The notes beneath the pieces are model-generated. The model saw only the letters and a program-made list of their open reading frames with translations. It had not been told where the DNA came from and ran no database searches. Made by a program: the position numbers and the translations under genes. A stretch of 14,270 bases of DNA from CAZRHR01 sp964599915 (GTDB taxonomy: Bacteria > Bacteroidota > Bacteroidia > CAIKAF01), in the NCBI GenBank assembly GCA_964599915.1, contig CAZRHR010000065.1, positions 1 through 14,270 on the forward strand. Reading direction: 5' to 3'. How positions within the stretch are numbered: position 1 is the stretch's first letter; every line of letters starts with the position of its first letter. Below, piece by piece: positions 7,868 to 14,270 of the stretch.

Positions 7868-9946
7868 TTAAGCCATTAAATGATAGACCAAAAGGGCCGC
7901 CAGATAGGCCAAAAGACTCATTCCAAGCCATTGAAGCAGAGTAAGTTTCCAGCTGCGCGTTTCTTTGTACACCACGGCAACGGTACTGAGACATTGAAGG
8001 GCGAAAGCATAAAATACCATCAATGAAAAGGCGGTTGCTGCGGTAAAAACAGGTCCTCCACTGTCTGCCCGCACTTCTTGAAGCATACGCTGGCGAATGG
8101 GTTGAAATTCTTCTGTTTCCCCCAAGGCATACACCACGGAAAGGGTGCTCACGAAAACTTCCCGCGCAGCAAATGAAGCGATGAGTGCAATTCCTATTTT
8201 CCAGTCGTACCCAAGAGGAGCGATCACGGGTTCTACGGCATGGCCTAACATCCCCATGTAAGAGTATTTCAAACGTTCTGCCTCAAAAACATGAATAAGG
8301 CTATCGTGACTGGCTTCTGGAGATGAAGCCAAAGCGGCTGCTTCTTGTTCATTGATTTTTTCCATTTGCTCCGGTGGGCCGTAAGAAGATAAAACCCAAA
8401 GCAAGACGGAAACGGCTACAATCACTTTTCCCGCTTCTACAACGAATGATTTAGCTTTGGTGTAGGCCACCATCGCCATGTCTTTCAAGGAAGGGAAACG
8501 ATAAACCGGGAGTTCGATCATGAGAAAACTTGGCGTTTGAGACTTCATGATTTTTTGAAGTACAAAGGCCACCAGAAGAGCCGTGCCTGCCCCTAATACA
8601 TACATAGCCAGCAAGGCCAAACCTTGAAGTTGGAAAGGTCCAAAGGTCTGGTCAGGTACCGCAAGGCCAATAAGAATGACATAGACAGGAATCCGTGCAG
8701 AGCAGGACATGAACGGGGTTACCAGCAAGGTAATAAGGCGTTCCCTAGGGTGTGAAATGTTTCGTGTGGATAAAATGGCCGGAATGGCGCAAGCAACCCC
8801 AGAAACCAAGGGAACCATGCTTTTTCCATGTAAGCCCAGTGGCCGCATCCACCTGTCCATAAGAAAAACCACCCGCGACATATATCCGGTGTCTTCTAAA
8901 ATCGCCAAAAAGAGAAAGAGCAGTACAATTTGTGGAATGAAAATCACCACTCCGCCAATGCCGGGAATGAGCCCTTGAATAATCAATTCTTGCAGCGCTC
9001 CTTCAGGAAGCATTTCACTTAATCCTCCACTCAAGGCAGCTGTGCCACTGTCAATCCATTCCATGGGTTTTTCCGCCCAACTAAAAATGGCTTGAAACAA
9101 TAAGGTGAGTAAGCCAAGAAAAAGTACGTAACCCCAAAAAGGATGTAGGGCTATTTTATCAATACGCTGCGTGAAATGGGAAACCTTCGGACTTTTTTGC
9201 ATCCTTGCCAGCGATAAGGCTTCCGCCACTTTGCGATAACGGAATTTTGTTTCCTCTAGGACGATTTTTTTGGTTGAAACTTGGTGTTTCTCCTCCCAGG
9301 CTTGCAGGGCTGAGGATGGGGAAAGGCTTCGTCCTTTAAGAAGAGCTATGTAAGTTATAGCGGTTCCGGTTAAGTTTTTAAGATCAAATATGGCATCATC
9401 TGATAAGGAGGAATGATGTACTTGAGAAGGTGGCGCAACCGAAAAAGATGTTTGATGGAATAATTCAAACAGGGAATCCAAGGTAGATGCTTTTTTGGCA
9501 GAACCCAGTATTACCGGTATGCCCCATAAATGCGCAAGGGTTTCTGCATTCCATTGGATGCCTTGGGTTTCTGCTTGGTCTATCATGTTGACTAATAGTG
9601 CGCAGGGAAGGCCGAGGTCCATGATTTGGCTGGCAAGAAACAATCCACGGTCCGGGTGGACGGCATCAATGACAATGAGGACGGCATCTGGTTTCTTGTC
9701 CTTTTCTGTAAGTTGGGAAAAAACCACACGCTCATCTTCAGATTGAGGGAAAAGGGTATAGGTCCCGGGCAGGTCTGTAATCAACCTTTCTGATTCACCT
9801 TGCTTCCAGATTCCTTGTTTTTTTTCAACTGTGACACCCGGATAGTTCCCAACTTTTTGTTTCAATCCGGTCAATTGATTGAAAAGGGTTGATTTGCCCA
9901 CATTAGGCGTACCTGCAATGGCAATATGGAACAGGTTAGTCTTCAT
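7868..9946 (-). CDS. feoB: ferrous iron transport protein B
   Basis: FeoB, 692 residues, an inner-membrane ferrous iron importer with an N-terminal G protein. G1 GTPNVGKST is at 12-20, the switch I segment NYPGVTV at 34-40, G3 DLPG at 58-61, G4 NMID at 120-123 and G5 GSAK at 148-151. A helical GDI-like region follows to about residue 260. The membrane part then begins near FWGYVLFLGLLTLLF and carries the two Gate-type segments, GKSMVPLVSGVACAIPA (about 374-390, with Cys386) and FMSCSARIPV (Cys415). Length is near the lower end for the family and all motifs are intact. The ATG start overlaps the end of feoA by 11 bases, so translation is probably coupled. A 42-residue Cys-containing protein follows after three bases. 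The protein imports Fe2+ under low-oxygen or reducing conditions in characterised systems. Confidence 0.97.
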   Translation of the reverse strand: MKTNLFHIAIAGTPNVGKSTLFNQLTGLKQKVGNYPGVTVEKKQGIWKQGESERLITDLPGTYTLFPQSEDERVVFSQLTEKDKKPDAVLIVIDAVHPDRGLFLASQIMDLGLPCALLVNMIDQAETQGIQWNAETLAHLWGIPVILGSAKKASTLDSLFELFHQTSFSVAPPSQVHHSSLSDDAIFDLKNLTGTAITYIALLKGRSLSPSSALQAWEEKHQVSTKKIVLEETKFRYRKVAEALSLARMQKSPKVSHFTQRIDKIALHPFWGYVLFLGLLTLLFQAIFSWAEKPMEWIDSGTAALSGGLSEMLPEGALQELIIQGLIPGIGGVVIFIPQIVLLFLFLAILEDTGYMSRVVFLMDRWMRPLGLHGKSMVPLVSGVACAIPAILSTRNISHPRERLITLLVTPFMSCSARIPVYVILIGLAVPDQTFGPFQLQGLALLAMYVLGAGTALLVAFVLQKIMKSQTPSFLMIELPVYRFPSLKDMAMVAYTKAKSFVVEAGKVIVAVSVLLWVLSSYGPPEQMEKINEQEAAALASSPEASHDSLIHVFEAERLKYSYMGMLGHAVEPVIAPLGYDWKIGIALIASFAAREVFVSTLSVVYALGETEEFQPIRQRMLQEVRADSGGPVFTAATAFSLMVFYAFALQCLSTVAVVYKETRSWKLTLLQWLGMSLLAYLAALLVYHLMA

Positions 9947-10181
9947 GCAGGATAAGCAATAAGTGGGCAGCTTCTTGAGGTCGCAGCGCCAAGATGGTTT
10001 GGTTGACTAGGAATGCCATGGCGCCTTTTCCCGGCGCCTGGATATGTAACATCACTTCTGTTCCGGGCAAAAGCCCCATTTCAAGTAGCCTATCCATGGC
10101 CACTCCATCCAAGACTTCAAGAATGGTTCCTTTTTGTCCCGGCAACAAGCGATTCGCTGTGATATGTAAAGCATCAGACAC
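9936..10181 (-). CDS. feoA: ferrous iron transport protein A
   Basis: FeoA, 81 residues, a small cytosolic SH3-like protein needed for full FeoB activity. The pattern MDRLLEMGLLPGTEVMLHIQAPGKGAMAFLV (given in part: LLEMGLLPGTEV about 32-43) is the FeoA domain core, with the conserved MGL-PG turn. The start is GTG; the frame is closed by a TAA about 13 codons upstream with no ATG between, so GTG is the only ordinary start. It overlaps feoB by 11 bases. Many Bacteroidota carry feoA and feoB as one fused gene; here they are separate. I see no clear Fur or DtxR-type operator upstream by eye. Confidence 0.94.
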   Translation of the reverse strand: MSDALHITANRLLPGQKGTILEVLDGVAMDRLLEMGLLPGTEVMLHIQAPGKGAMAFLVNQTILALRPQEAAHLLLILHED

Positions 10182-10289
10182 AAGTCCAAAGGTAAATAAT
10201 TCTTGGTATGCCTGCCTTTAAACGCTATCCAAACCATCTCTATGCACCAAAAGGAAGATACTTTTTGAAAGAATTGATTATACTTGTCT
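10182..10289. other. divergent intergenic region (feoA / GT-C-like gene)
   Basis: These 108 bases separate feoA from the divergent membrane glycosyltransferase-like gene and must hold the promoters for both. I find no clear inverted repeat that would mark a Fur-type operator. Bacteroidota promoter elements are only partly matched: a TACCTTTG box for feoA (10194-10187), and for the other gene a TATACTTG at 10279-10286 with a TTTG at 10264-10267 spaced too closely. Confidence 0.5.
10187..10194 (-). promoter_or_regulatory. possible Bacteroidota -7 box for feoA
   Basis: On the - strand this reads TACCTTTG, a full match to the Bacteroidota -7 consensus TAnnTTTG. It ends only five bases before the GTG start, so the transcript would have little or no leader. 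No TTTG at the usual distance (about 19 bases) upstream was found, which weakens the call. A chance match is quite possible. Confidence 0.22.
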
Positions 10290-11723
10290 ATGAACTGGCC
10301 TAAATGGTGGATAGGAATCTGGGCAATCGCATTGGCTTTGGTTCTCTTTCTTGGCATTCAAAGCACGGAAGGCCAATGGTTTTTTCCGCTAGACGATACG
10401 TATATCCATTTTTCCATAGGGGAGCAACTTGCCCGAGGACATTATGGCGTGAATTCGGATGAAACCGCATCTGCTTCTTCCTCTATATTGTATCCCTGGC
10501 TTATGGCCTTGGGGCATATTTTGGGAATTCCCACTTGGTTTGCATTAGGCATCAATATATTGGCCATGGGATGGGCTTTGAGTTGGGTGTTTCGAACATG
10601 GGCCTCCACGATTCCTTTTTATTTACAACCCTTTGCATTTTTGCCGTTGGCTGCTTTATCTCTGCCTTTATTGGGGATGGAACACGGCTTACACGTATGG
10701 GCGGTGGTGGGTACTTTGCGTGGACTTAGTCTGCCACGACCTGACGTCGGCACAGTGATCGCCACCTTGAGTTTGCCCCTGATTCGCTTCGAAGGCTTCG
10801 CCATGATTGTGGCGGTGGGTGCGGTTTGGTTGTGGCGCGGTTGGTATAAGGCGGCCTTGGGGTTGGTGGGCTGGACCGCATGCATTTCAATAGCCCATGG
10901 GCTTGTGATGGCGCGTTTTGGATTGCCATTTTGGCCTGCTTCCGTGCGTTTAAAATCTGCCGTAGGCCTATATGGTACCGACAGGTTCCAACAGGTTTTG
11001 GAAAATCTGAATACAGCTCTTCAACAAAGACAAGGCCTCGTATTCATAGGTGTACTTTTGGTTTTAGGTATCTTATGGTATCGCAGAAAGTCAGCGGTGG
11101 TTTGGGTGGCTTTGGTTACCGTGGCGGCCCATGTTTTTTTACAAGGAAGATACGGGTACTTCTTTCGTTACGAAGTGTATGCCGTCGCAGCCGCATGGTT
11201 TGCCTTGGTTTCTGCGGTTTCTGGGCCATGGCGTCCCAAGGTGTATGTTTTGGGTGCGCTGCTCTTAGGCTTGCCTTACCTTCAGGCCATGAGGGATACG
11301 CCGGGTGCATGCCGAAGGATTTATGAACAGCAATACCAAATGCATCGTTGGGTTACAGAATTTTATCCTCATCCCGTAGCGGTCAACGACTTGGGTTGGG
11401 TGAGCTACAAGAATGACCTTCCCGTTTTGGACCTCATGGGACTTGGTAATGAAAAAGTATGCGCGCTCCGGACTTCCGGCCAATTTGATACCTCCCATAT
11501 GGAAGCCTTAGCCAATGATTATGGGGTGCATATGGCCTTAATTTTTACCGAGTGGTTTGATGAGATTGGGCTACCCTCTTCTTGGAAAAAAGTAGACTCA
11601 CTCAGAACCTATGTCTTTACAGGCCCCGGTTATCTAGTAGACTTTTACACTACGCCACTGGCGGACGAAGCAGAAGTTCGAGAGGCATTAGAAGCTTTTC
11701 AGGCGTCTTTGCCTGTCCCATGA
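10290..11723 (+). CDS. GT-C-like polytopic membrane glycosyltransferase, substrate unknown
   Basis: A 477-residue integral membrane protein from the ATG at 10290; a TTG at 10284 would add two residues. Helix 1 (about 8-25) is followed by FFPLDDTYIHFS with Asp35-Asp36 in the first outer loop, then SIGEQLARGHYGVN and ASASSSILYPW. This arrangement (first loop acidic pair, 'DD-YIH', then an 'SS-L-PW' stretch) is typical of GT-C enzymes that use lipid-linked sugars, such as the GT39/ArnT-like proteins. About nine further hydrophobic stretches run to about residue 335. The C-terminal part is hydrophilic, with VAVNDLGWVSYKNDLPVLDLMGLGN (starts at about 363; given in part: VAVNDLGWVSY), as in other bacterial members. 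Assignment rests on pattern, not on a named close relative. The gene stands alone, not in a polysaccharide cluster. Its TGA stop lies inside the palindrome at 11717-11736. Confidence 0.75.
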   Translation: MNWPKWWIGIWAIALALVLFLGIQSTEGQWFFPLDDTYIHFSIGEQLARGHYGVNSDETASASSSILYPWLMALGHILGIPTWFALGINILAMGWALSWVFRTWASTIPFYLQPFAFLPLAALSLPLLGMEHGLHVWAVVGTLRGLSLPRPDVGTVIATLSLPLIRFEGFAMIVAVGAVWLWRGWYKAALGLVGWTACISIAHGLVMARFGLPFWPASVRLKSAVGLYGTDRFQQVLENLNTALQQRQGLVFIGVLLVLGILWYRRKSAVVWVALVTVAAHVFLQGRYGYFFRYEVYAVAAAWFALVSAVSGPWRPKVYVLGALLLGLPYLQAMRDTPGACRRIYEQQYQMHRWVTEFYPHPVAVNDLGWVSYKNDLPVLDLMGLGNEKVCALRTSGQFDTSHMEALANDYGVHMALIFTEWFDEIGLPSSWKKVDSLRTYVFTGPGYLVDFYTTPLADEAEVREALEAFQASLPVP

Positions 11724-11736
11724 CTGAAGTCATGGG
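11717..11736. repeat. REP-like palindrome, copy 1
   Basis: CCCATGACTGAAGTCATGGG is a perfect inverted repeat: 8-bp arms CCCATGAC / GTCATGGG around a TGAA tetraloop, or 9-bp arms with a 2-base centre. It overlaps the last codon region of the glycosyltransferase-like gene; the TGA at 11721-11723 inside it is that gene's stop codon. It shares the core GACTGAAGTC with the second copy 23 bases downstream. Confidence 0.85.
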
Positions 11737-11759
11737 TGGGGTGTTCGTAGGCTTAGGTG

Positions 11760-11779
11760 CCCCTGACTGAAGTCAGGGG
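11760..11779. repeat. REP-like palindrome, copy 2
   Basis: CCCCTGACTGAAGTCAGGGG is a perfect inverted repeat with the same GACTGAAGTC core as copy 1. It differs from copy 1 at position 4 (C for A) and at the matching position 17 (G for T), so the pairing is kept. It directly abuts the leuS stop codon (TAA at 11782-11780). The two copies are spaced by 23 bases containing no ORF. Confidence 0.85.
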
Positions 11780-14270
11780 TTAGTAAACCAGGTTGATGAT
11801 GCGCCCCGGCACTACGATTACCTTTTTGGGTGTTTTTCCCTCTAGCCACTTTACGGTTTGTGGGTCGGAGAGCACCGCCGTTTCTATGTCTGAGGGACTT
11901 GCCGTAGCTGCCGCTTTGAACTTGAACCGTACTTTACCATTAAAGGAAACCGGATAATCGAAGTGGTTCTCGGTGAGCGCTTCGGGGTCAAAGTCTGGAA
12001 ATGTAGCTTGGGCGATGAGCCCTTGTCCTCCCGAAATGGCCCAAAGCTCCTCGGCGATGTGCGGAGCGAAGGGCGATAAGGCGATCAAAAAGGGTTGAAA
12101 AAGCGCTTTTTCCGATGCTTTCCGGTCTATCCATTCATTCAAACAAATCATAAAGGCCGAAATACAAGTGTTCAGAGAAAGCTGCCCAATGTCTTCAGGG
12201 ATTTTTTTCAGCAGCTTGTGCAGCGCTTTATGATTTGCCGGATCAGGAGCATGATCCGTAAGCCGGCATGAGCCATCTGGGTTTACGCAGGCCTTCCACA
12301 ACTTCCGGAGAAATTTATGAACGCCTTCAATCCCTTGTGTATTCCAAGGTTTGCTCTGTTCCACCGGACCTAAAAACATCTCATACATGCGTAACGTATC
12401 AGCCCCATATTGGTCCACAATGGCGTCCGGATTGACCACATTGTATTTGGATTTGGACATTTTTTCCACCTCCCAATCACAGTGATACTGGCCGTTTTCC
12501 AAAATGAATTCAGCTTGCGCCGCATCCGGGTAACGCTGTTTAAAGGCCTCTACATTCAACACATCATTTTGCACCAGATTTACATCTACGTGTAATTTTT
12601 GTGTGGGGTATTGGTTTTTTAAACCGGCAGATACATAGGCGTTACGCTCTTTGAGCCGATAAACAAAATTACTTCTGCCCTGGATCATTCCTTGGTTTAC
12701 CAACTTTTTAAAGGGCTCCGAGGTAGGTAAGTACCCAAGGTCAAAAAGGAATTTATGCCAAAAACGCGCGTACAATAAGTGGCCTACCGCATGTTCTGTG
12801 CCTCCAATATAAAGGTCCACATCTTTCCAGTACTCAAGGGCAGCTCTTCCCGCAAAGACCTCCGGATTTTGTGCGTCCATGTAGCGTAAAAAATACCAAC
12901 TTGAACCTGCATATCCCGGCATGGTATCTGTCTCCCTTTTTCTTCCATCCGGCATTAAAGTCCAAGAGGTAAGTTTAGTCAATGGACTTTCCGGTTTTCC
13001 TGTGGGCCTAAAATCATCCATGGCCGGAAGGTGCAGGGGAAGATCAGCTTCAGGTAAGGCTTCGGGTACATCTTCTCGGTAGCAAATGGGAAAAGGTTCA
13101 CCCCAATAACGCTGGCGACTAAAATTGGCATCGCGCAGGCGAAATTGGATTTCCTTTTGGCCTAGTTGATGCTCCACCAAGTAATCAATGATCACCTTCA
13201 TGGCGTCTTTTACCTGCAAGCCATTTAGAAAATCAGATTGAATTAATTGACCTTCTTTGGCTTCGTAAGCTTCCGTAAGGGTGGTTGAGGCTTCATCCTC
13301 CGCCGTGATGACTTGCCGAATCGGTAATTGAAAATGTTTGGCAAATCTAAAATCTCTGGCATCATGCGCGGGAACAGCCATCACCACCCCCGTGCCATAA
13401 CCAGCCAAAACATAGTCGCCGACCCACACAGGTAATTTTTCGCCGGTGAGGGGATGCATAGCGTAGCTTCCTGTAAACACGCCGCTAATTTGTTCTACGT
13501 TCGCCTGACGTTCGCGTTCTGAGCGATTTTTTGCTTCCTCAACGTAGGCCATTACCGCTTCCATTTGTTCTGGGCTGGCCAACTCCTTGGCCCATTCAGA
13601 TTCAGGTGCCACCACCAAAAAGGTTACCCCAAAAAGTGTATCAGGTCGGGTGGTGAAAACTTTAAGTGATTTATCTGTGGCCTGAGCGCCTTCCAGTTTG
13701 AATAGAACAGACGCACCCACAGATTTGCCAATCCAATTTCGCTGCATGTCTTTCATCGCTTCCGACCAGCCCAAGGTTTCCAAATCGGACAAAAGTCGGT
13801 CTGCATAGGCGGTAATGCGCAAAAACCATTGGCGCAACTGTTTTCTTTCTACCGGATGGTTGCCACGTTCGCTACGTCCATCCTTTACCTCATCATTGGC
13901 CAAAACCGTACCCAACGCTTCGCACCAGTTTACATAAGCGTAAGACTGGTAGGCCAAGCGATAGCACATGAGAATATCCGATTGGGTTTTCGGGGAAAAG
14001 GCCAGCCATTCGGAAGAAGAGAAAGGGGGATGGGCATCCGCAGAGGCTTGGATTCCCTGGCTGCCTTTCTTTTCAAAATGTCGAATAAGGGCAGAAATGG
14101 GCTGAGGTTTCCTTTTTTCAGTATCAAACCAATGGTTGAAGAGTTGTAAAAAAATCCATTGGGTAAATTGGTAATATTTGGGGTCAGAGGTTACCACTTC
14201 ACGGCTCCAATCGTCGGCTAAACCCAGATTTCTCAGTTGCTCGCGATCGCGTGCGATGTTTTGAGCCGTG
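11780..14270 (-). CDS. leuS: leucyl-tRNA synthetase, partial (N-terminus outside window)
   Basis: Class I aminoacyl-tRNA synthetase that charges tRNA-Leu. The window holds the C-terminal 829 residues; the frame stays open to the window edge, where it reads ...REQLRNLGLADDWSREV, a standard LeuRS segment after the missing HIGH motif. The GTG at 14197 is internal and not the true start. The editing domain (CP1) carries VFTTRPDTLFGVTF and the GYGTGVVMAVPAHDARD motif. RLRDANFSRQRYWGEPFPICY follows (given in part: RDANFSRQRYWGEP). A block of roughly 60 residues from NFVYRLKERNAYVSAG to HCDWEVEKMSKSKYNVVN precedes and includes KMSKS (near 12450-12465); this enlarged insertion is usual in Bacteroidota LeuRS. 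The anticodon-binding and C-terminal domains are complete to VPGRIINLVY. No frameshift is seen. The gene ends directly against a REP-like palindrome. Confidence 0.97.
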   Translation of the reverse strand, partial: TAQNIARDREQLRNLGLADDWSREVVTSDPKYYQFTQWIFLQLFNHWFDTEKRKPQPISALIRHFEKKGSQGIQASADAHPPFSSSEWLAFSPKTQSDILMCYRLAYQSYAYVNWCEALGTVLANDEVKDGRSERGNHPVERKQLRQWFLRITAYADRLLSDLETLGWSEAMKDMQRNWIGKSVGASVLFKLEGAQATDKSLKVFTTRPDTLFGVTFLVVAPESEWAKELASPEQMEAVMAYVEEAKNRSERERQANVEQISGVFTGSYAMHPLTGEKLPVWVGDYVLAGYGTGVVMAVPAHDARDFRFAKHFQLPIRQVITAEDEASTTLTEAYEAKEGQLIQSDFLNGLQVKDAMKVIIDYLVEHQLGQKEIQFRLRDANFSRQRYWGEPFPICYREDVPEALPEADLPLHLPAMDDFRPTGKPESPLTKLTSWTLMPDGRKRETDTMPGYAGSSWYFLRYMDAQNPEVFAGRAALEYWKDVDLYIGGTEHAVGHLLYARFWHKFLFDLGYLPTSEPFKKLVNQGMIQGRSNFVYRLKERNAYVSAGLKNQYPTQKLHVDVNLVQNDVLNVEAFKQRYPDAAQAEFILENGQYHCDWEVEKMSKSKYNVVNPDAIVDQYGADTLRMYEMFLGPVEQSKPWNTQGIEGVHKFLRKLWKACVNPDGSCRLTDHAPDPANHKALHKLLKKIPEDIGQLSLNTCISAFMICLNEWIDRKASEKALFQPFLIALSPFAPHIAEELWAISGGQGLIAQATFPDFDPEALTENHFDYPVSFNGKVRFKFKAAATASPSDIETAVLSDPQTVKWLEGKTPKKVIVVPGRIINLVY

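Larger units (their letters stand above)
11717..11779. terminator. possible bidirectional transcription end between convergent genes
   Basis: The two GC-rich hairpins fill the whole gap between two convergent genes, which is where a shared terminator would be expected. Neither hairpin is followed by a T-run in either direction, so this is not a canonical intrinsic terminator. REP hairpins in other bacteria can stabilise transcript 3' ends or favour termination; a similar role here is inference. Confidence 0.3.

Noticed and set aside
10264..10286. TTTG and TATACTTG as a Bacteroidota promoter for the GT-C-like gene
   Set aside because: The second box has one mismatch and the spacing is 11 bases instead of about 19; it also overlaps the alternative TTG start.
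11780..14197. A complete 805-residue leuS starting with GTG at 14197
   Set aside because: The frame stays open to the window edge and the upstream codons read as typical LeuRS sequence (LADDWSRE), so the GTG is internal and the gene is partial.

Overview
The window looks like a chromosomal segment of a member of the Bacteroidota. The evidence is the form of its leucyl-tRNA synthetase (an inserted block just before KMSKS, and the RLRDANFSRQRYWGEPFP stretch), a very large NtrY-like membrane histidine kinase of the type common in that phylum, the near absence of strong Shine-Dalgarno sites, and the short Cys-containing protein that follows FeoB. GC content is moderate and looks even throughout. 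I see no prophage, transposase, CRISPR array, tRNA or rRNA.

Layout. On the + strand from 12 to 7739 lie a 79-residue protein of unknown function, a 1227-residue sensor histidine kinase, a TIGR01777-type NAD(P)-dependent epimerase, a full-length ABC exporter and a TerC/Alx family membrane protein. The last three genes are joined by two ATGA stop/start overlaps and almost certainly form one translationally coupled unit. The two genes before them may belong to the same transcript.

From 10181 back to 7736 on the - strand runs a compact ferrous-iron uptake operon: feoA, feoB (11-bp overlap), then a 42-residue single-pass membrane protein with a C-terminal CxxC. This last gene resembles the FeoB-associated Cys-rich family. 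Its stop codon shares the palindrome TTAA with the stop codon of the convergent TerC gene, so the two operons meet with a 4-bp overlap.

Divergent from feoA, across a short intergenic region, is a polytopic GT-C-like membrane protein with a DD motif (10290-11723). It converges on leuS, which runs on the - strand from 11780 out of the window at 14270; its N-terminal part, including the HIGH motif, is missing. The only sequence between these two genes is a pair of 20-bp palindromes sharing the core GACTGAAGTC but with different, internally complementary outer stems. This looks like a REP-type doublet. One palindrome supplies the stop codon of the glycosyltransferase-like gene and the other abuts the stop codon of leuS.

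Most of the window is ordinary core and transport genes. I did not find a convincing new biological system. The most interesting items are the palindrome doublet, the unannotated 42-residue Feo-linked gene with its shared stop, and the three-ectodomain, twelve-helix kinase with no response regulator gene beside it.
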